Positions 1-5,496 of a DNA stretch of 5,496 nt are shown piece by piece. Where the stretch lies: the NCBI GenBank assembly GCA_023416855.1, contig JAEZGU010000106.1:1-5496 (forward strand), in the 5' to 3' direction. This DNA comes from Bacillota bacterium (GTDB taxonomy: Bacteria; Bacillota; Clostridia; Tissierellales; Sedimentibacteraceae). The notes under the pieces are model-generated. The model saw nothing but the letters and a program-made list of their open reading frames with translations. It did no database searches and had not been told where the DNA came from. Made by a program: the position numbers and the translations under genes. Numbering within the stretch: position 1 is the stretch's first letter; the number at the start of each line of letters is the position of its first letter.

Positions 1-2
1 AA

Positions 3-1307
3 AGTAGCTTTGTACTTATAGGTATAATTGTTACTATGATTTCATACAATTTAAAACTATCGCTTTATACTTTTACCGTCATACCATTTATTATGATATT
101 TACATTTACTTTTCAAAGTGTTTCCATGAAAATTCATAGAGATATTAGAAGTAAAATTTCCGGATTAAATGCTTTTATTTCAGAACATATCTCGGGAATG
201 AAAATAGTTCAAATATTTGCTGTTGAAAATGAGGTGTTCAATAGTTTTAAGAATGAAAATGAAAATCTTCGTATTGATCATATGAAACAACTATTTACAT
301 TTAGTATATATAATCCTACAAACTTTCTTATGAATATAACTGCTACATCAATACTTCTTTGGTTTGGAGGAAATATGGTATTTGAAGGAGTAATTTCAAT
401 AGGAACCATAATTGTTTTCCAAAGATATATAAGTAAATTCTTTGAACCAATACAGGAATTAGCTGAACAGCTAAATATTATTCAATCTGCGGTTGCTGCA
501 TCTGAAAGAATATTTGATCTGTTAGATGAATACGCTGAAATAAAAGAATCTGAAAATCCAATTGAAATGGATAGCTTTAAAGGAAGTATTGAATTTAAAA
601 ATGTATGGTTTGCGTATAAAGAAGATGAATGGATATTAAAGGATGTTTCTTTTAAAGTAAATCCAGGAGAAAGCATTGCTTTTGTAGGAGCAACAGGAGC
701 GGGAAAAACTACAATTCAAAACTTAATTTGTAGATATTATGATATACAAAAGGGTGAAATTATAATTGATGGAATTAATATAAAAGATATAAAAATAAGT
801 AGTTTAAGAAAAAATATCGGACAAATGCTTCAAGATGTATTTTTATTTTCAGGAAACATAAAAAGTAATATTAGATTAAAAAATGATGCTATATCTGATG
901 AAGAAATAATAGAAGCATCTAAATACGTTAATGCTGATAAGTTTATTTCAAAGCTTGAAAATAAATATGATCAACATGTAATAGAAAATGGAGCGGCATT
1001 CTCAGCAGGACAAAGGCAATTAATTTCATTTGCAAGAACATTAGCTTTTAGACCGAATGTTTTAATATTAGATGAAGCTACAGCAAACATTGATACAGAA
1101 ACAGAAGTACTGATACAAGATGCCCTAAAGAAAATAATGAAAAACAGAACAACATTAATAGTAGCTCACAGATTATCTACCATACAAAATTCTGATAAAA
1201 TTATTGTGATGCATAAGGGTGAGATTCGTGAAGAAGGTACTCATCAAGAACTTCTGTCAAAACGAGGTATTTACTATAAACTTTATAAGCTACAATATGA
1301 GCATTAA
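3..1307 (+). CDS. ABC exporter half-transporter, MdlB/MsbA type (5' end outside window)
   Basis: This is the C-terminal part of a membrane-bound ABC exporter subunit, with permease and ATPase fused in one chain, which uses ATP to move a substrate out across the cytoplasmic membrane. The reading frame is open to the left edge, so the ATG at 36 is an internal Met; about 150 N-terminal residues (the first membrane helices) are probably missing. Hydrophobic segments near codons 1-30 and 95-135 after that Met are the later helices. The ATPase domain is complete: Walker A GATGAGKT (687-710), Q-loop Gln (831), signature FSAGQRQ (999-1019, a variant of LSGGQ), Walker B LILDEA with catalytic Glu (1074), D-loop NIDTETE and switch His (1167). 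The FSAGQRQL signature and the ANIDTETE stretch are typical of the YfiB/YfiC/MdlA/MdlB heterodimeric exporters, so a partner half-transporter just upstream is likely (inference). The substrate cannot be told from sequence. A terminator follows directly. Confidence 0.95.
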   Translation, partial: SSFVLIGIIVTMISYNLKLSLYTFTVIPFIMIFTFTFQSVSMKIHRDIRSKISGLNAFISEHISGMKIVQIFAVENEVFNSFKNENENLRIDHMKQLFTFSIYNPTNFLMNITATSILLWFGGNMVFEGVISIGTIIVFQRYISKFFEPIQELAEQLNIIQSAVAASERIFDLLDEYAEIKESENPIEMDSFKGSIEFKNVWFAYKEDEWILKDVSFKVNPGESIAFVGATGAGKTTIQNLICRYYDIQKGEIIIDGINIKDIKISSLRKNIGQMLQDVFLFSGNIKSNIRLKNDAISDEEIIEASKYVNADKFISKLENKYDQHVIENGAAFSAGQRQLISFARTLAFRPNVLILDEATANIDTETEVLIQDALKKIMKNRTTLIVAHRLSTIQNSDKIIVMHKGEIREEGTHQELLSKRGIYYKLYKLQYEH

Positions 1308-1320
1308 AATTTACTATACT

Positions 1321-1350
1321 AAAAGATTCTAAATATTTAGAATCTTTTTT
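1321..1350 (+). terminator. Rho-independent terminator after the ABC transporter
   Basis: A perfect 12-bp hairpin pairs 1321-1332 (AAAAGATTCTAA) with 1337-1348, with a 4-nt ATAT loop. The right arm ends in a run of six T. It lies 14 nt after the ABC transporter stop codon and separates it from the cotJ operon. The stem is A+T-rich with a GATTC core, so strength is uncertain, but the position and T-run fit. The run of four A at the left could also give some termination on the other strand. Confidence 0.85.
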
Positions 1351-1423
1351 AATACCACTTATCTCGTCACTAATTACTTTTGCATGAATAAAATAAGTAA
1401 TAATATGTCTTGAAATTTTCAAT

Positions 1424-1431
1424 AGAAAGGA
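1424..1431 (+). promoter_or_regulatory. Ribosome binding site that places the cotJA start at TTG 1441
   Basis: The sequence AGAAAGGA lies immediately before an ATG at 1432, leaving no usable spacing, but 9 nt before an in-frame TTG at 1441. The same 14-nt block (atagaaaggaatga) occurs in front of cotJC at 1909-1922; there the ATG inside the block is out of frame and the real start lies 8 nt past AGAAAGGA. By analogy the TTG is the better start for cotJA. Confidence 0.65.
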
Positions 1432-1440
1432 ATGAAAATA

Positions 1441-1641
1441 TTGATTATAAATTACAATGACAACTATATACCAATGGTGCCTTATATGCCAAAAAATCCT
1501 GTTCCCGGCTATAGCTATGTACCTTATCAAACAAACCCAATATATTTTGACAGTGTTTACGAGGGTTTTATACATGGAACAATGTTTCCTGAATTAGTTT
1601 TACACTATACAGAAAATATGAGAAGAGGGGTGAAACGATGA
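1441..1641 (+). CDS. cotJA: Spore coat-associated protein CotJA
   Basis: A small protein of the inner spore coat, made in the mother cell during sporulation and encoded with CotJB and CotJC. With the TTG start it is 66 residues; from the ATG at 1432 it would be 69. The N-terminal half is rich in Pro and Tyr (PMVPYMPKNPVPGYSYVPYQ). The C-terminal half carries the family signature, an acidic/aromatic helix followed by GTMFPELVLHYTE, matching the EA-x(3)-GTL(F/W)-P-x-LY pattern of known CotJA proteins. The TTG start is preferred because AGAAAGGA is 9 nt upstream of it but abuts the ATG. The stop codon overlaps the cotJB start as ATGA, so the two are translationally coupled. Sporulation genes of this type are normally controlled by mother-cell sigma factors (SigE in Bacillus subtilis); no convincing match to that promoter could be placed upstream. 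Identification rests on both the short motif and the neighbours. Confidence 0.85.
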   Translation: MIINYNDNYIPMVPYMPKNPVPGYSYVPYQTNPIYFDSVYEGFIHGTMFPELVLHYTENMRRGVKR

Positions 1642-1898
1642 TTAACAAACAAATTTCTAAAGAACAACAGCTTTTGCTGCAAGATATACAAGGATTAGAA
1701 TTTGCAGCATACGATATAGCTCTTTACTTAGATACTCATCCAAATGACTCTGCCGCACTATATCGACATAAAAGAATTACTGAGCAGCTTAGGCAGCTTC
1801 TTTATCTATATGAAACTCAGTTTGGTATTACGTCAATAATGGGAACTGAAACAGATGATATTTGGCGCTATGTGAACGGTCCATGGCCATGGGATTAG
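1638..1898 (+). CDS. cotJB: Spore coat protein CotJB
   Basis: The second protein of the CotJ coat operon, 86 residues, the usual size for the family. Recognisable family features are the N-terminal helix LLQDIQGLEFAAYDIALYLD, the conserved THPND segment, a central helix with a Tyr-Glu pair (LYLYETQFG) and the characteristic C-terminal tail W-x(5)-PWPWD. The start overlaps the cotJA stop by ATGA and is preceded by AGAGGGG (1624-1630), a good ribosome site. The gene ends in TAG and cotJC begins 28 nt later, so the three genes are one transcript. CotJB is thought to work with CotJC in coat assembly; its biochemical role is not established. Confidence 0.93.
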   Translation: MINKQISKEQQLLLQDIQGLEFAAYDIALYLDTHPNDSAALYRHKRITEQLRQLLYLYETQFGITSIMGTETDDIWRYVNGPWPWD

Positions 1899-1926
1899 CC
1901 AATTAATTATAGAAAGGAATGATTAT

Positions 1927-2499
1927 ATGTTTATATATGAAAAGAAGTTACAGTATCCTGTAAGAGTAACCAACAAAGATGTAAGAATGGCCAAAGCTGT
2001 TTTAACTCAATATGGTGGGCCTGATGGAGAAATGAGTGCAAGCATGAATTACTTAACTCAGAGGTTCAGCATGCCCCTTAATCAAACTAAAGCACTGCTT
2101 ACAGATGTAGGTGTGGAGGAGCTTGGACATATGGAGATGGTTGCTACATTATTTAAAAAATTAATAAAGGGTGCAACGAGAGATGAGTTAATATCTGTTG
2201 GCTTAGGCGGCTATTATGCTGATCATGAAACTTGTCCTTTCTTAGTCAATTCAGAAGGTGAACATTGGGATTCTAAATATACTCAAGCAAAGGGAGATCC
2301 TATAGCCGACTTGTACAATGACATGGCTGCTGAACAAAAAGCAAGAGCGACATATGAAGGTTTAATTATATTAACTAATGATCCATTAGTTAAAGACACT
2401 CTGAGGTGGCTCAGAGAAAGAGAAATAGTCCACTTTCAACGATTCGGAGAAGGTTTAAGGTTAATAGAGGAATATGTAACAAGTAAAAGGTATTTTTAA
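1927..2499 (+). CDS. cotJC: Spore coat protein CotJC, manganese-catalase family
   Basis: A 190-residue, four-helix-bundle protein of the manganese (non-haem) catalase family, found in the spore coat, where it may break down hydrogen peroxide. The dimanganese ligands are all visible: Glu35 (GPDGEMSA), Glu65 and His68 (VEELGHMEM), Glu136 (AAEQKAR) and His169 (IVHFQRFGE). The spacings Glu-x2-His and Glu to His of 33 residues equal those in Lactobacillus plantarum manganese catalase (Glu66/His69, Glu148/His181), so an intact metal site is expected. It is shorter than free manganese catalases (about 270 residues) because it lacks their C-terminal extension, as is normal for CotJC. The start is an ATG 8 nt after AGAAAGGA. 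It is the last gene of the cotJ operon; a strong terminator follows 57 nt after the stop. Confidence 0.96.
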   Translation: MFIYEKKLQYPVRVTNKDVRMAKAVLTQYGGPDGEMSASMNYLTQRFSMPLNQTKALLTDVGVEELGHMEMVATLFKKLIKGATRDELISVGLGGYYADHETCPFLVNSEGEHWDSKYTQAKGDPIADLYNDMAAEQKARATYEGLIILTNDPLVKDTLRWLREREIVHFQRFGEGLRLIEEYVTSKRYF

Positions 2500-2556
2500 T
2501 ATAATTCACTAATATCACAAGCGAATATAGCTGATGTAGGTAGACTCTTTTTGCAT

Positions 2557-2594
2557 AAATGATGTAACCTTTTATTAATGGTTACATCATTTTT
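2557..2594 (+). terminator. Rho-independent terminator of the cotJ operon
   Basis: A perfect 13-bp stem pairs AAATGATGTAACC (2557-2569) with its complement at 2580-2592 around a 10-nt T-rich loop, and the right arm runs into TTTTATAT. It sits downstream of cotJC on the plus strand. Confidence 0.9.
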
Positions 2595-2599
2595 ATATA

Positions 2600-2636
2600 A
2601 AAAAATCGAGATGATACACGAATGCATCTTCCCGAT
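2600..2636 (-). terminator. Rho-independent terminator of the DUF2513 unit (minus strand)
   Basis: Read on the minus strand, ATCG and AGATG pair with CATCT and CGAT around an 11-nt loop, with a 3-nt bulge (2630-2632), and the hairpin is followed by a run of seven T (2599-2605 on the plus strand is all A). It ends transcription coming from the DUF2513 promoter. It lies about 230 nt beyond that gene's stop codon but only about 30 nt beyond the end of the second, out-of-frame reading frame, which suggests the original gene extended that far. Confidence 0.75.
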
Positions 2637-2666
2637 AAAAACTTTTGTTTTTGATCTTCAATATTA

Positions 2667-2885
2667 TTATATACATGACTCGTAAAAATAGTCAACAATA
2701 ATTTTAACAAATTTGTAATATGACGTTATACAATTATTGTTATTATAATATTCTTTATTGCTAATAAATCTTCCATCCATTAACTCTTTTATATCTTTCA
2801 TTGTATGATATTTTATTTTTTTACTTGTAACAACTTTATTTAATACAAATAATGAAACAACAAAATCATGAACTTCCTTTTGTCT
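2667..2885 (-). pseudogene. Out-of-frame open stretch, likely the lost C-terminal part of the DUF2513 gene
   Basis: On the minus strand a frame free of stops runs from 2885 to a TAA at 2667-2669, +1 relative to the DUF2513 gene, and overlaps its last 20 nt. It has no ATG, GTG or TTG before an ATG at 2801, which has no ribosome site, so it cannot easily be a separate gene. By a rough hand estimate, about 70 stop-free codons in DUF2513-adjacent sequence of four-fifths A+T has a chance of about 1 in 1000. The product beginning DFVVSLFVLNKVV resembles the hydrophobic helix that usually follows the Trp-x-Lys region in DUF2513 proteins, and then continues with a charged segment (MKDIKELMDGRFISNKEY) that I do not recognise. 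It lies inside the same promoter-to-terminator unit. A one-base insertion in the AAAA run (2878-2881 on the plus strand, TTTT) would explain the break. Confidence 0.5.
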
Positions 2886-3174
2886 TTATGGTTTCTTTTG
2901 TCTTGTCCCAAATAGTATCACTTCTAATTTTATCTAACAATTCATGGCCAATCCATGTTAAACGACCCACACCAAAAAATAGAAGTTCATTATCTCCATA
3001 CTGCCCTTTGTAATCGTTTACCAATCCAGCATCATATAATATTGAGCAGTGATAACCTATTGTTTTCATATCATAACCTTCAATAATAATTTCATCGCTA
3101 CTTAACCATATATCAATATATTTTTCTTCAATGACAAAAAGTATTTTTCTAATAAGTTCCATATCCCTTTGCAT
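2866..3174 (-). CDS. DUF2513 family protein, apparently truncated at the C-terminus
   Basis: A 102-residue protein of unknown function. The N-terminus MQRDMELIRKILFVIEE, the segment EGYDMKTIGYHCSILYDAGLV and the LTWIGHELLDKIRSDTIWDKTK block are the hallmarks of DUF2513, a small winged-helix-like family that is common in Firmicutes and often found in mobile or prophage-derived regions. The start is the ATG at 3174, 6 nt after AGAGGTGG, and agrees with the M-(K/Q)-RD-M start of the family. It has its own promoter (3200-3228). Family members usually continue with a further helix of 20 residues or more after the Trp-x-Lys-x-Lys region, whereas this one stops soon after at TGA. A stop-free frame shifted by +1 continues for 66 more codons, so this gene is probably frameshifted. 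Whether the short form still works is unknown. A role in DNA binding is only a guess from the predicted fold. Confidence 0.8.
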   Translation of the reverse strand: MQRDMELIRKILFVIEEKYIDIWLSSDEIIIEGYDMKTIGYHCSILYDAGLVNDYKGQYGDNELLFFGVGRLTWIGHELLDKIRSDTIWDKTKETIKTKGSS

Positions 3175-3199
3175 AATTTCCCACCTCTATACTAACTAC

Positions 3200-3228
3200 A
3201 TTATATATCTAAAAGCAGTCTTTTACAA
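3200..3228 (-). promoter_or_regulatory. Housekeeping-type promoter of the DUF2513 gene
   Basis: On the minus strand TTGTAA (-35, plus-strand 3223-3228) is separated by exactly 17 nt from a perfect TATAAT (-10, 3200-3205). Transcription would begin near 3193, giving a leader of roughly 20 nt that just includes the ribosome site at 3181-3188. This suggests vegetative, sigma-A driven expression. Confidence 0.75.
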
Positions 3229-3338
3229 CGAAAAAAACTAATTACTATTACAGATGAACTTTTTGCATAATGATATTTAATAGCTGACTTATAAAGTAAT
3301 AAGTGCACAATATGAATTATAGGCATTATTTTAATATG
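3229..3338. other. Non-coding spacer between divergent promoters
   Basis: This stretch lies between the DUF2513 promoter (minus strand) and the promoter upstream of the HAD gene (plus strand). It is very A+T-rich. I see no reading frame with a ribosome site, no RNA gene and no convincing hairpin in it. With the leader that follows it makes up a gene-free region of about 420 nt. Confidence 0.5.
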
Positions 3339-3367
3339 TTTACACTTCCAATTTTTTGGTATATAAT
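3339..3367 (+). promoter_or_regulatory. Housekeeping-type promoter upstream of the HAD hydrolase gene
   Basis: TTTACA (3339-3344) is followed after 17 nt by a perfect TATAAT (3362-3367). The predicted transcription start is near 3374, which leaves an untranslated leader of about 235 nt before the HAD gene. A second TATAAT at 3582-3587 lies just before the gene but has no recognisable -35 element (TAGGCT at the right distance), so the distal promoter is preferred. Confidence 0.65.
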
Positions 3368-3448
3368 TTCTTTTATAAACTATGCATACGAAGATAATAA
3401 CTTTTTTATAAGATTAGAATATACAAAGCGATGTAATTTTAACAATAT

Positions 3449-3485
3449 TGTAAACAGTTAAAAATCGACATGTAAAACAGTCAAA
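3449..3485 (+). repeat. Short near-direct repeat in the HAD leader
   Basis: TGTAAACAGTTAAA (3449-3462) recurs as TGTAAAACAGTCAAA (3471-3485), one extra A and one T-to-C change apart. Their starts are 22 nt apart, about two helical turns, so both would face the same side of the DNA. The first copy overlaps the ACAATATTGT palindrome. A pair of operator half-sites is possible; chance similarity in A+T-rich DNA is also possible. Confidence 0.3.
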
Positions 3486-3597
3486 TTATGTATCTAACTA
3501 TTTTATTAGCATCAAAAAAATGTTTATATAGGTTTATGAGCTCAAGAAATTCGTACAATAGGCTTAGTAATATTCAAAAAATATAATATGAATTTAT

Positions 3598-3602
3598 GGA
3601 GG
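3598..3602 (+). promoter_or_regulatory. Ribosome binding site that places the HAD gene start at GTG 3609
   Basis: A perfect GGAGG lies 6 nt before an in-frame GTG at 3609. The upstream ATG at 3588 has only A+T-rich sequence before it, with no ribosome site, and its use would place this GGAGG inside the coding region. Confidence 0.85.
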
Positions 3603-3608
3603 TTTATA

Positions 3609-4592
3609 GTGGAACAAAATGTAATCGCAGTAATATGGGATTTTGACAAAACACTGATTAGTGAATATATGCAAACACCAATCTTTGAAGATTATGGTAT
3701 AGACCCAAAAGCGTTTTGGAGTGAAAATAATAAATTAAAAGAACATTATCAGAAACAAGGTATTAAAATAAATGCTGATACTATATATTTAAACCATTTT
3801 ATTACATGCACAAAACAAGGTATTTTTAAAGGACTTAATAATGAATTATTGCTTAATTACGGAAAGAAACTCAAGTATTACAAAGGTATACCTGAAATAT
3901 TTGATGCAATAAATAATAATATACATAAAAATAAGGACTTTAACACTTTTAATATTACTGTGGAGCATTACATTGTAAGCACTGGTATGGCACAAATTAT
4001 AAGAGGATCAACAATAATAAAATATTTTAAAGATATATGGGGATGTGAATTTATTGAATCAGTAATGCCTTCTGAATTATTATGCAATGGTCAGGATGCA
4101 AAAAAATATCAACCTCAAAAAAGTAATTGTAATAATATTACTCAAGAAAAAGAAATTTGTCAAATTGGATATACAATTGATAACACTACTAAAACTAGAG
4201 CAATTTTCGAAATAAATAAAGGTTCTAATATTAAAGAATTACATATTGATGTTAACTCAAGAATTAATGAAAATTTCAGACGTATACCATTCGAAAATAT
4301 GATATATATAGCTGACGGACCAAGTGATATTCCAGCATTTTCTGTAATTAAACAGTATGGAGGAAGAACATTCGCTATTTATCCTAGTGAAAACAAGGAA
4401 CATTTTAAGCAAGTTGAAAATTTACGAAAAGATGGTAGAATTGATATGTATGCTGAAGCAGATTATTCCGAAGGCAAAACTGCTTTTATGTGGCTATTAA
4501 ACCAGACTGAAGAAATAGCAAAAAACATATATAATAAAAAAATGAGTGAAATAAATAATAGTACTTCTTCTATTCCAACACATTTGACATAG
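3609..4592 (+). CDS. HAD-superfamily hydrolase (probable phosphatase)
   Basis: A 327-residue cytoplasmic protein of the haloacid dehalogenase superfamily; most members are Mg2+-dependent phosphatases that form an aspartyl-phosphate intermediate. All four motifs are present, numbered from the GTG start: motif I DFDKT with nucleophile Asp11 and acid/base Asp13; motif II Ser124 in IVSTG; motif III Lys195 in TTKTRAIFEINKG; motif IV DGPSD with Asp236 and Asp240. A helical cap of about 110 residues between motifs I and II sets substrate choice, and the substrate cannot be deduced. The start is GTG 3609, which has GGAGG 6 nt upstream and puts the first beta strand (VIAVIWDFD) at residues 5-13 as usual; an ATG at 3588 would add seven unsupported residues. 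There are no signal peptide or membrane segments. The last 20 residues are polar, Ser/Asn/Thr-rich and probably disordered. The gene stands alone, convergent with sdaAA, and a shared hairpin ends it. Confidence 0.9.
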   Translation: MEQNVIAVIWDFDKTLISEYMQTPIFEDYGIDPKAFWSENNKLKEHYQKQGIKINADTIYLNHFITCTKQGIFKGLNNELLLNYGKKLKYYKGIPEIFDAINNNIHKNKDFNTFNITVEHYIVSTGMAQIIRGSTIIKYFKDIWGCEFIESVMPSELLCNGQDAKKYQPQKSNCNNITQEKEICQIGYTIDNTTKTRAIFEINKGSNIKELHIDVNSRINENFRRIPFENMIYIADGPSDIPAFSVIKQYGGRTFAIYPSENKEHFKQVENLRKDGRIDMYAEADYSEGKTAFMWLLNQTEEIAKNIYNKKMSEINNSTSSIPTHLT

Positions 4593-4605
4593 CATTTAAA
4601 TTATG

Positions 4606-4645
4606 ATAATAAAGTGTCTCATAGGTATATGAGACACTTTATTAT
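4606..4645. terminator. Bidirectional terminator between the HAD gene and sdaAA
   Basis: A perfect 18-bp stem pairs 4606-4623 with 4628-4645 around the loop GGTA, with a GTGTCTC core and flanking A+T pairs that give T-rich 3' sides on both strands. It lies 13 nt after the HAD stop and 3 nt beyond the sdaAA stop, so it can end both convergent transcripts. Confidence 0.9.
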
Positions 4646-4648
4646 ATA

Positions 4649-5496
4649 TCACTTGAATATTTCTTTCTTCAATCTTAATCCGGTAGGTGTTACGGCAATT
4701 CCTCCTTGAGCCGTTTCCCTTAATTCGGGTGGTAGTTGTTTACCAACCCTATTCATTGCCCATACAACTTCATCAAATGGTATTTTACTTTCAACTCCTG
4801 CCATAGCAACATCAGCAGTTGTAAGAGCACTTACTGTCCCTGCAAAATTTCTTTTAGCGCATGGTACTTCTACTAAACCAGCTACAGGATCGCATATTAA
4901 TCCAAGTATATTTTTCAATACCATTGCTGCTGCATTTAAAGCTTGCGAAGGGTTTCCTCCCATCATTTCCACTACTGCTGCTGAACCCATTGCTGCTGCT
5001 GAACCGCATTCAGCTTGACAACCTCCTTCGGCACCTGCTAATGTTGCATTCTTTGCAATTATAATTCCAACTCCTGATGCTGTAAATAATGCATTAATCA
5101 TGTCTTCTTCTTTCTTATTTAGCATTTCAGCTGCCGATATTATAACTGCAGGCTAAATACCACAAGAGCCTGCTGTAGGACTTGCAACTATTCTACCCAT
5201 GGCTGCATTCACTTCTGATGAAGATAATGCACTTGCCATTGCTCTTACAATAAAATCACCGGTCAAGGTTTTTCCGCTGTCTGCATATTTACGAAGTTTA
5301 AATGCATCTCCTCCTATTAGACCGCTAACAGATTTAATTTCTTTTTCTTGTGCAATTTTTGATGAAGATATCATTACATGAAGGTTATTTCTCATTTTAT
5401 TAATAACTTCTTCTCTGCTTAAATCAGATTTTTCCATTTCTGATCTTATGGTATATTCCCAAATTGGAATGTTTTCATTATTGCACACTTCTATTA
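4649..5496 (-). pseudogene. sdaAA: L-serine dehydratase, iron-sulfur dependent, alpha chain, with an in-frame amber stop (5' end outside window)
   Basis: The alpha chain of the two-subunit L-serine dehydratase, which deaminates L-serine to pyruvate and ammonia with a [4Fe-4S] cluster and is the usual serine-degrading enzyme of clostridia. The frame is open to the right edge; the GTG at 5488 reads as an internal Val in the usual N-terminal helix (IEVCNNENIPIWEY), so about ten residues lie outside. Family blocks are present in order: SGLIGGDA, the SPTAGSCG loop (Cys codon 5162-5164), AGAEGGCQAECGSA (cluster Cys, 5018-5020), CDPVAGLVEVPC (4892-4894 and 4859-4861, 11 residues apart as in the family) and RETAQGGIAVTPTG. 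One codon breaks it: TAG at 5153-5155, right after GSCGI, where relatives have Leu, Val or Ile before Pro-Ala. The frame continues intact for 167 codons. The upstream fragment lacks all cluster cysteines; the downstream ATG at 5125 has no ribosome site. So the gene is either freshly inactivated, read through, or holds a sequencing error. The beta-chain gene is expected just upstream, outside the window. Confidence 0.9.

Larger units (their letters stand above)
3375..3608 (+). other. Long untranslated leader of the HAD gene, no known riboswitch recognised
   Basis: If transcription starts at the 3339-3367 promoter, about 235 nt are transcribed before the GTG start. The stretch contains a possible small hairpin (TTTTAAC near 3437-3443 with GTTAAAA near 3457-3463), an ACAATATTGT palindrome (3442-3451) and a near-repeated element, but no T-box, ribosomal-protein leader or riboswitch core that I recognise and no hairpin with a T-run. 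It may just be spacer sequence. Confidence 0.35.

Noticed and set aside
1351..1423. Possible sporulation sigma (SigE-like) or TTGCAT-15-TAATAT promoter in front of cotJA
   Set aside because: A promoter must exist between the terminator at 1321-1350 and cotJA, and gcatgaata (1382-1390) with aatatgt (1403-1409) could be it, but the match to the mother-cell sigma consensus is poor and the alternative has a short spacer, so no site is called.
1201..1575. Minus-strand open frame of 124 codons
   Set aside because: It lies across the ABC gene end, a terminator and cotJA on the other strand; it has no ribosome site and no recognisable protein features.
2547..3276. Near-identical CTTTTTGCATAA(A)TGAT at 2547-2563 and at about 3259-3274, flanking the DUF2513 cassette, like target-site repeats of an insertion
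   Set aside because: The exact match is only 12 nt of A+T-rich sequence, a length expected by chance several times in a window of this composition, and no mobile-element ends accompany it.
3375..3608. Riboswitch or T-box in the HAD leader
   Set aside because: No T-box bulge sequence, no known aptamer core and no terminator-like hairpin with a T-run could be found by eye.
4861..5064. Plus-strand Leu-rich open frame of 67 codons inside sdaAA
   Set aside because: It is a shadow of the Ala/Gly-rich sdaAA sequence on the other strand and lacks a ribosome site.
5153..5155. Pyrrolysine or other reassigned amber codon in sdaAA
   Set aside because: Known pyrrolysine proteins are methylamine methyltransferases, the expected residue here is a plain hydrophobic one, and TAG ends two ordinary genes in this window. 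It is kept only as something to test under the amber finding.

Overview
The window is very A+T-rich DNA from what looks like an anaerobic, spore-forming Firmicute of the Clostridia. The low GC, the strong AGGA/GGAGG-type ribosome sites, the cotJ spore-coat operon and the iron-sulfur type L-serine dehydratase all point that way. No species can be named from the sequence alone.

Layout, left to right. (1) Positions 1-1307, plus strand: the C-terminal part of an MdlB/MsbA-type ABC exporter half-transporter with a complete ATPase domain, cut by the left window edge and followed by a hairpin terminator (1321-1350). (2) 1441-2499, plus strand: the spore-coat operon cotJA-cotJB-cotJC, with cotJA and cotJB overlapping by ATGA and cotJC a manganese-catalase family protein with all five metal ligands. 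It ends at a strong terminator (2557-2594). (3) 2600-3228, minus strand: a single-gene unit with a clear promoter, ribosome site, DUF2513 gene and terminator. The DUF2513 gene stops early, and another 66-codon open frame follows in the +1 frame inside the same unit, so the gene looks frameshifted. (4) 3229-3608: a gene-poor spacer with divergent promoters and a leader of about 230 nt in front of the next gene. (5) 3609-4592, plus strand: a HAD-superfamily hydrolase with all four motifs, probably starting at a GTG. (6) 4606-4645: an 18-bp hairpin shared as terminator by two convergent genes. (7) 4649-5496, minus strand: the L-serine dehydratase alpha chain (sdaAA), interrupted by one in-frame amber codon in an otherwise intact, conserved sequence; its 5' end is off the right edge.

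The genes form independent transcription units and do not make up one system. The cotJ genes act together in the inner spore coat. The two most notable things are the two interrupted genes: the amber in sdaAA and the apparent frameshift in the DUF2513 gene. I see no phage, transposon, CRISPR or RNA gene, and no clear sign of a new multi-gene system.
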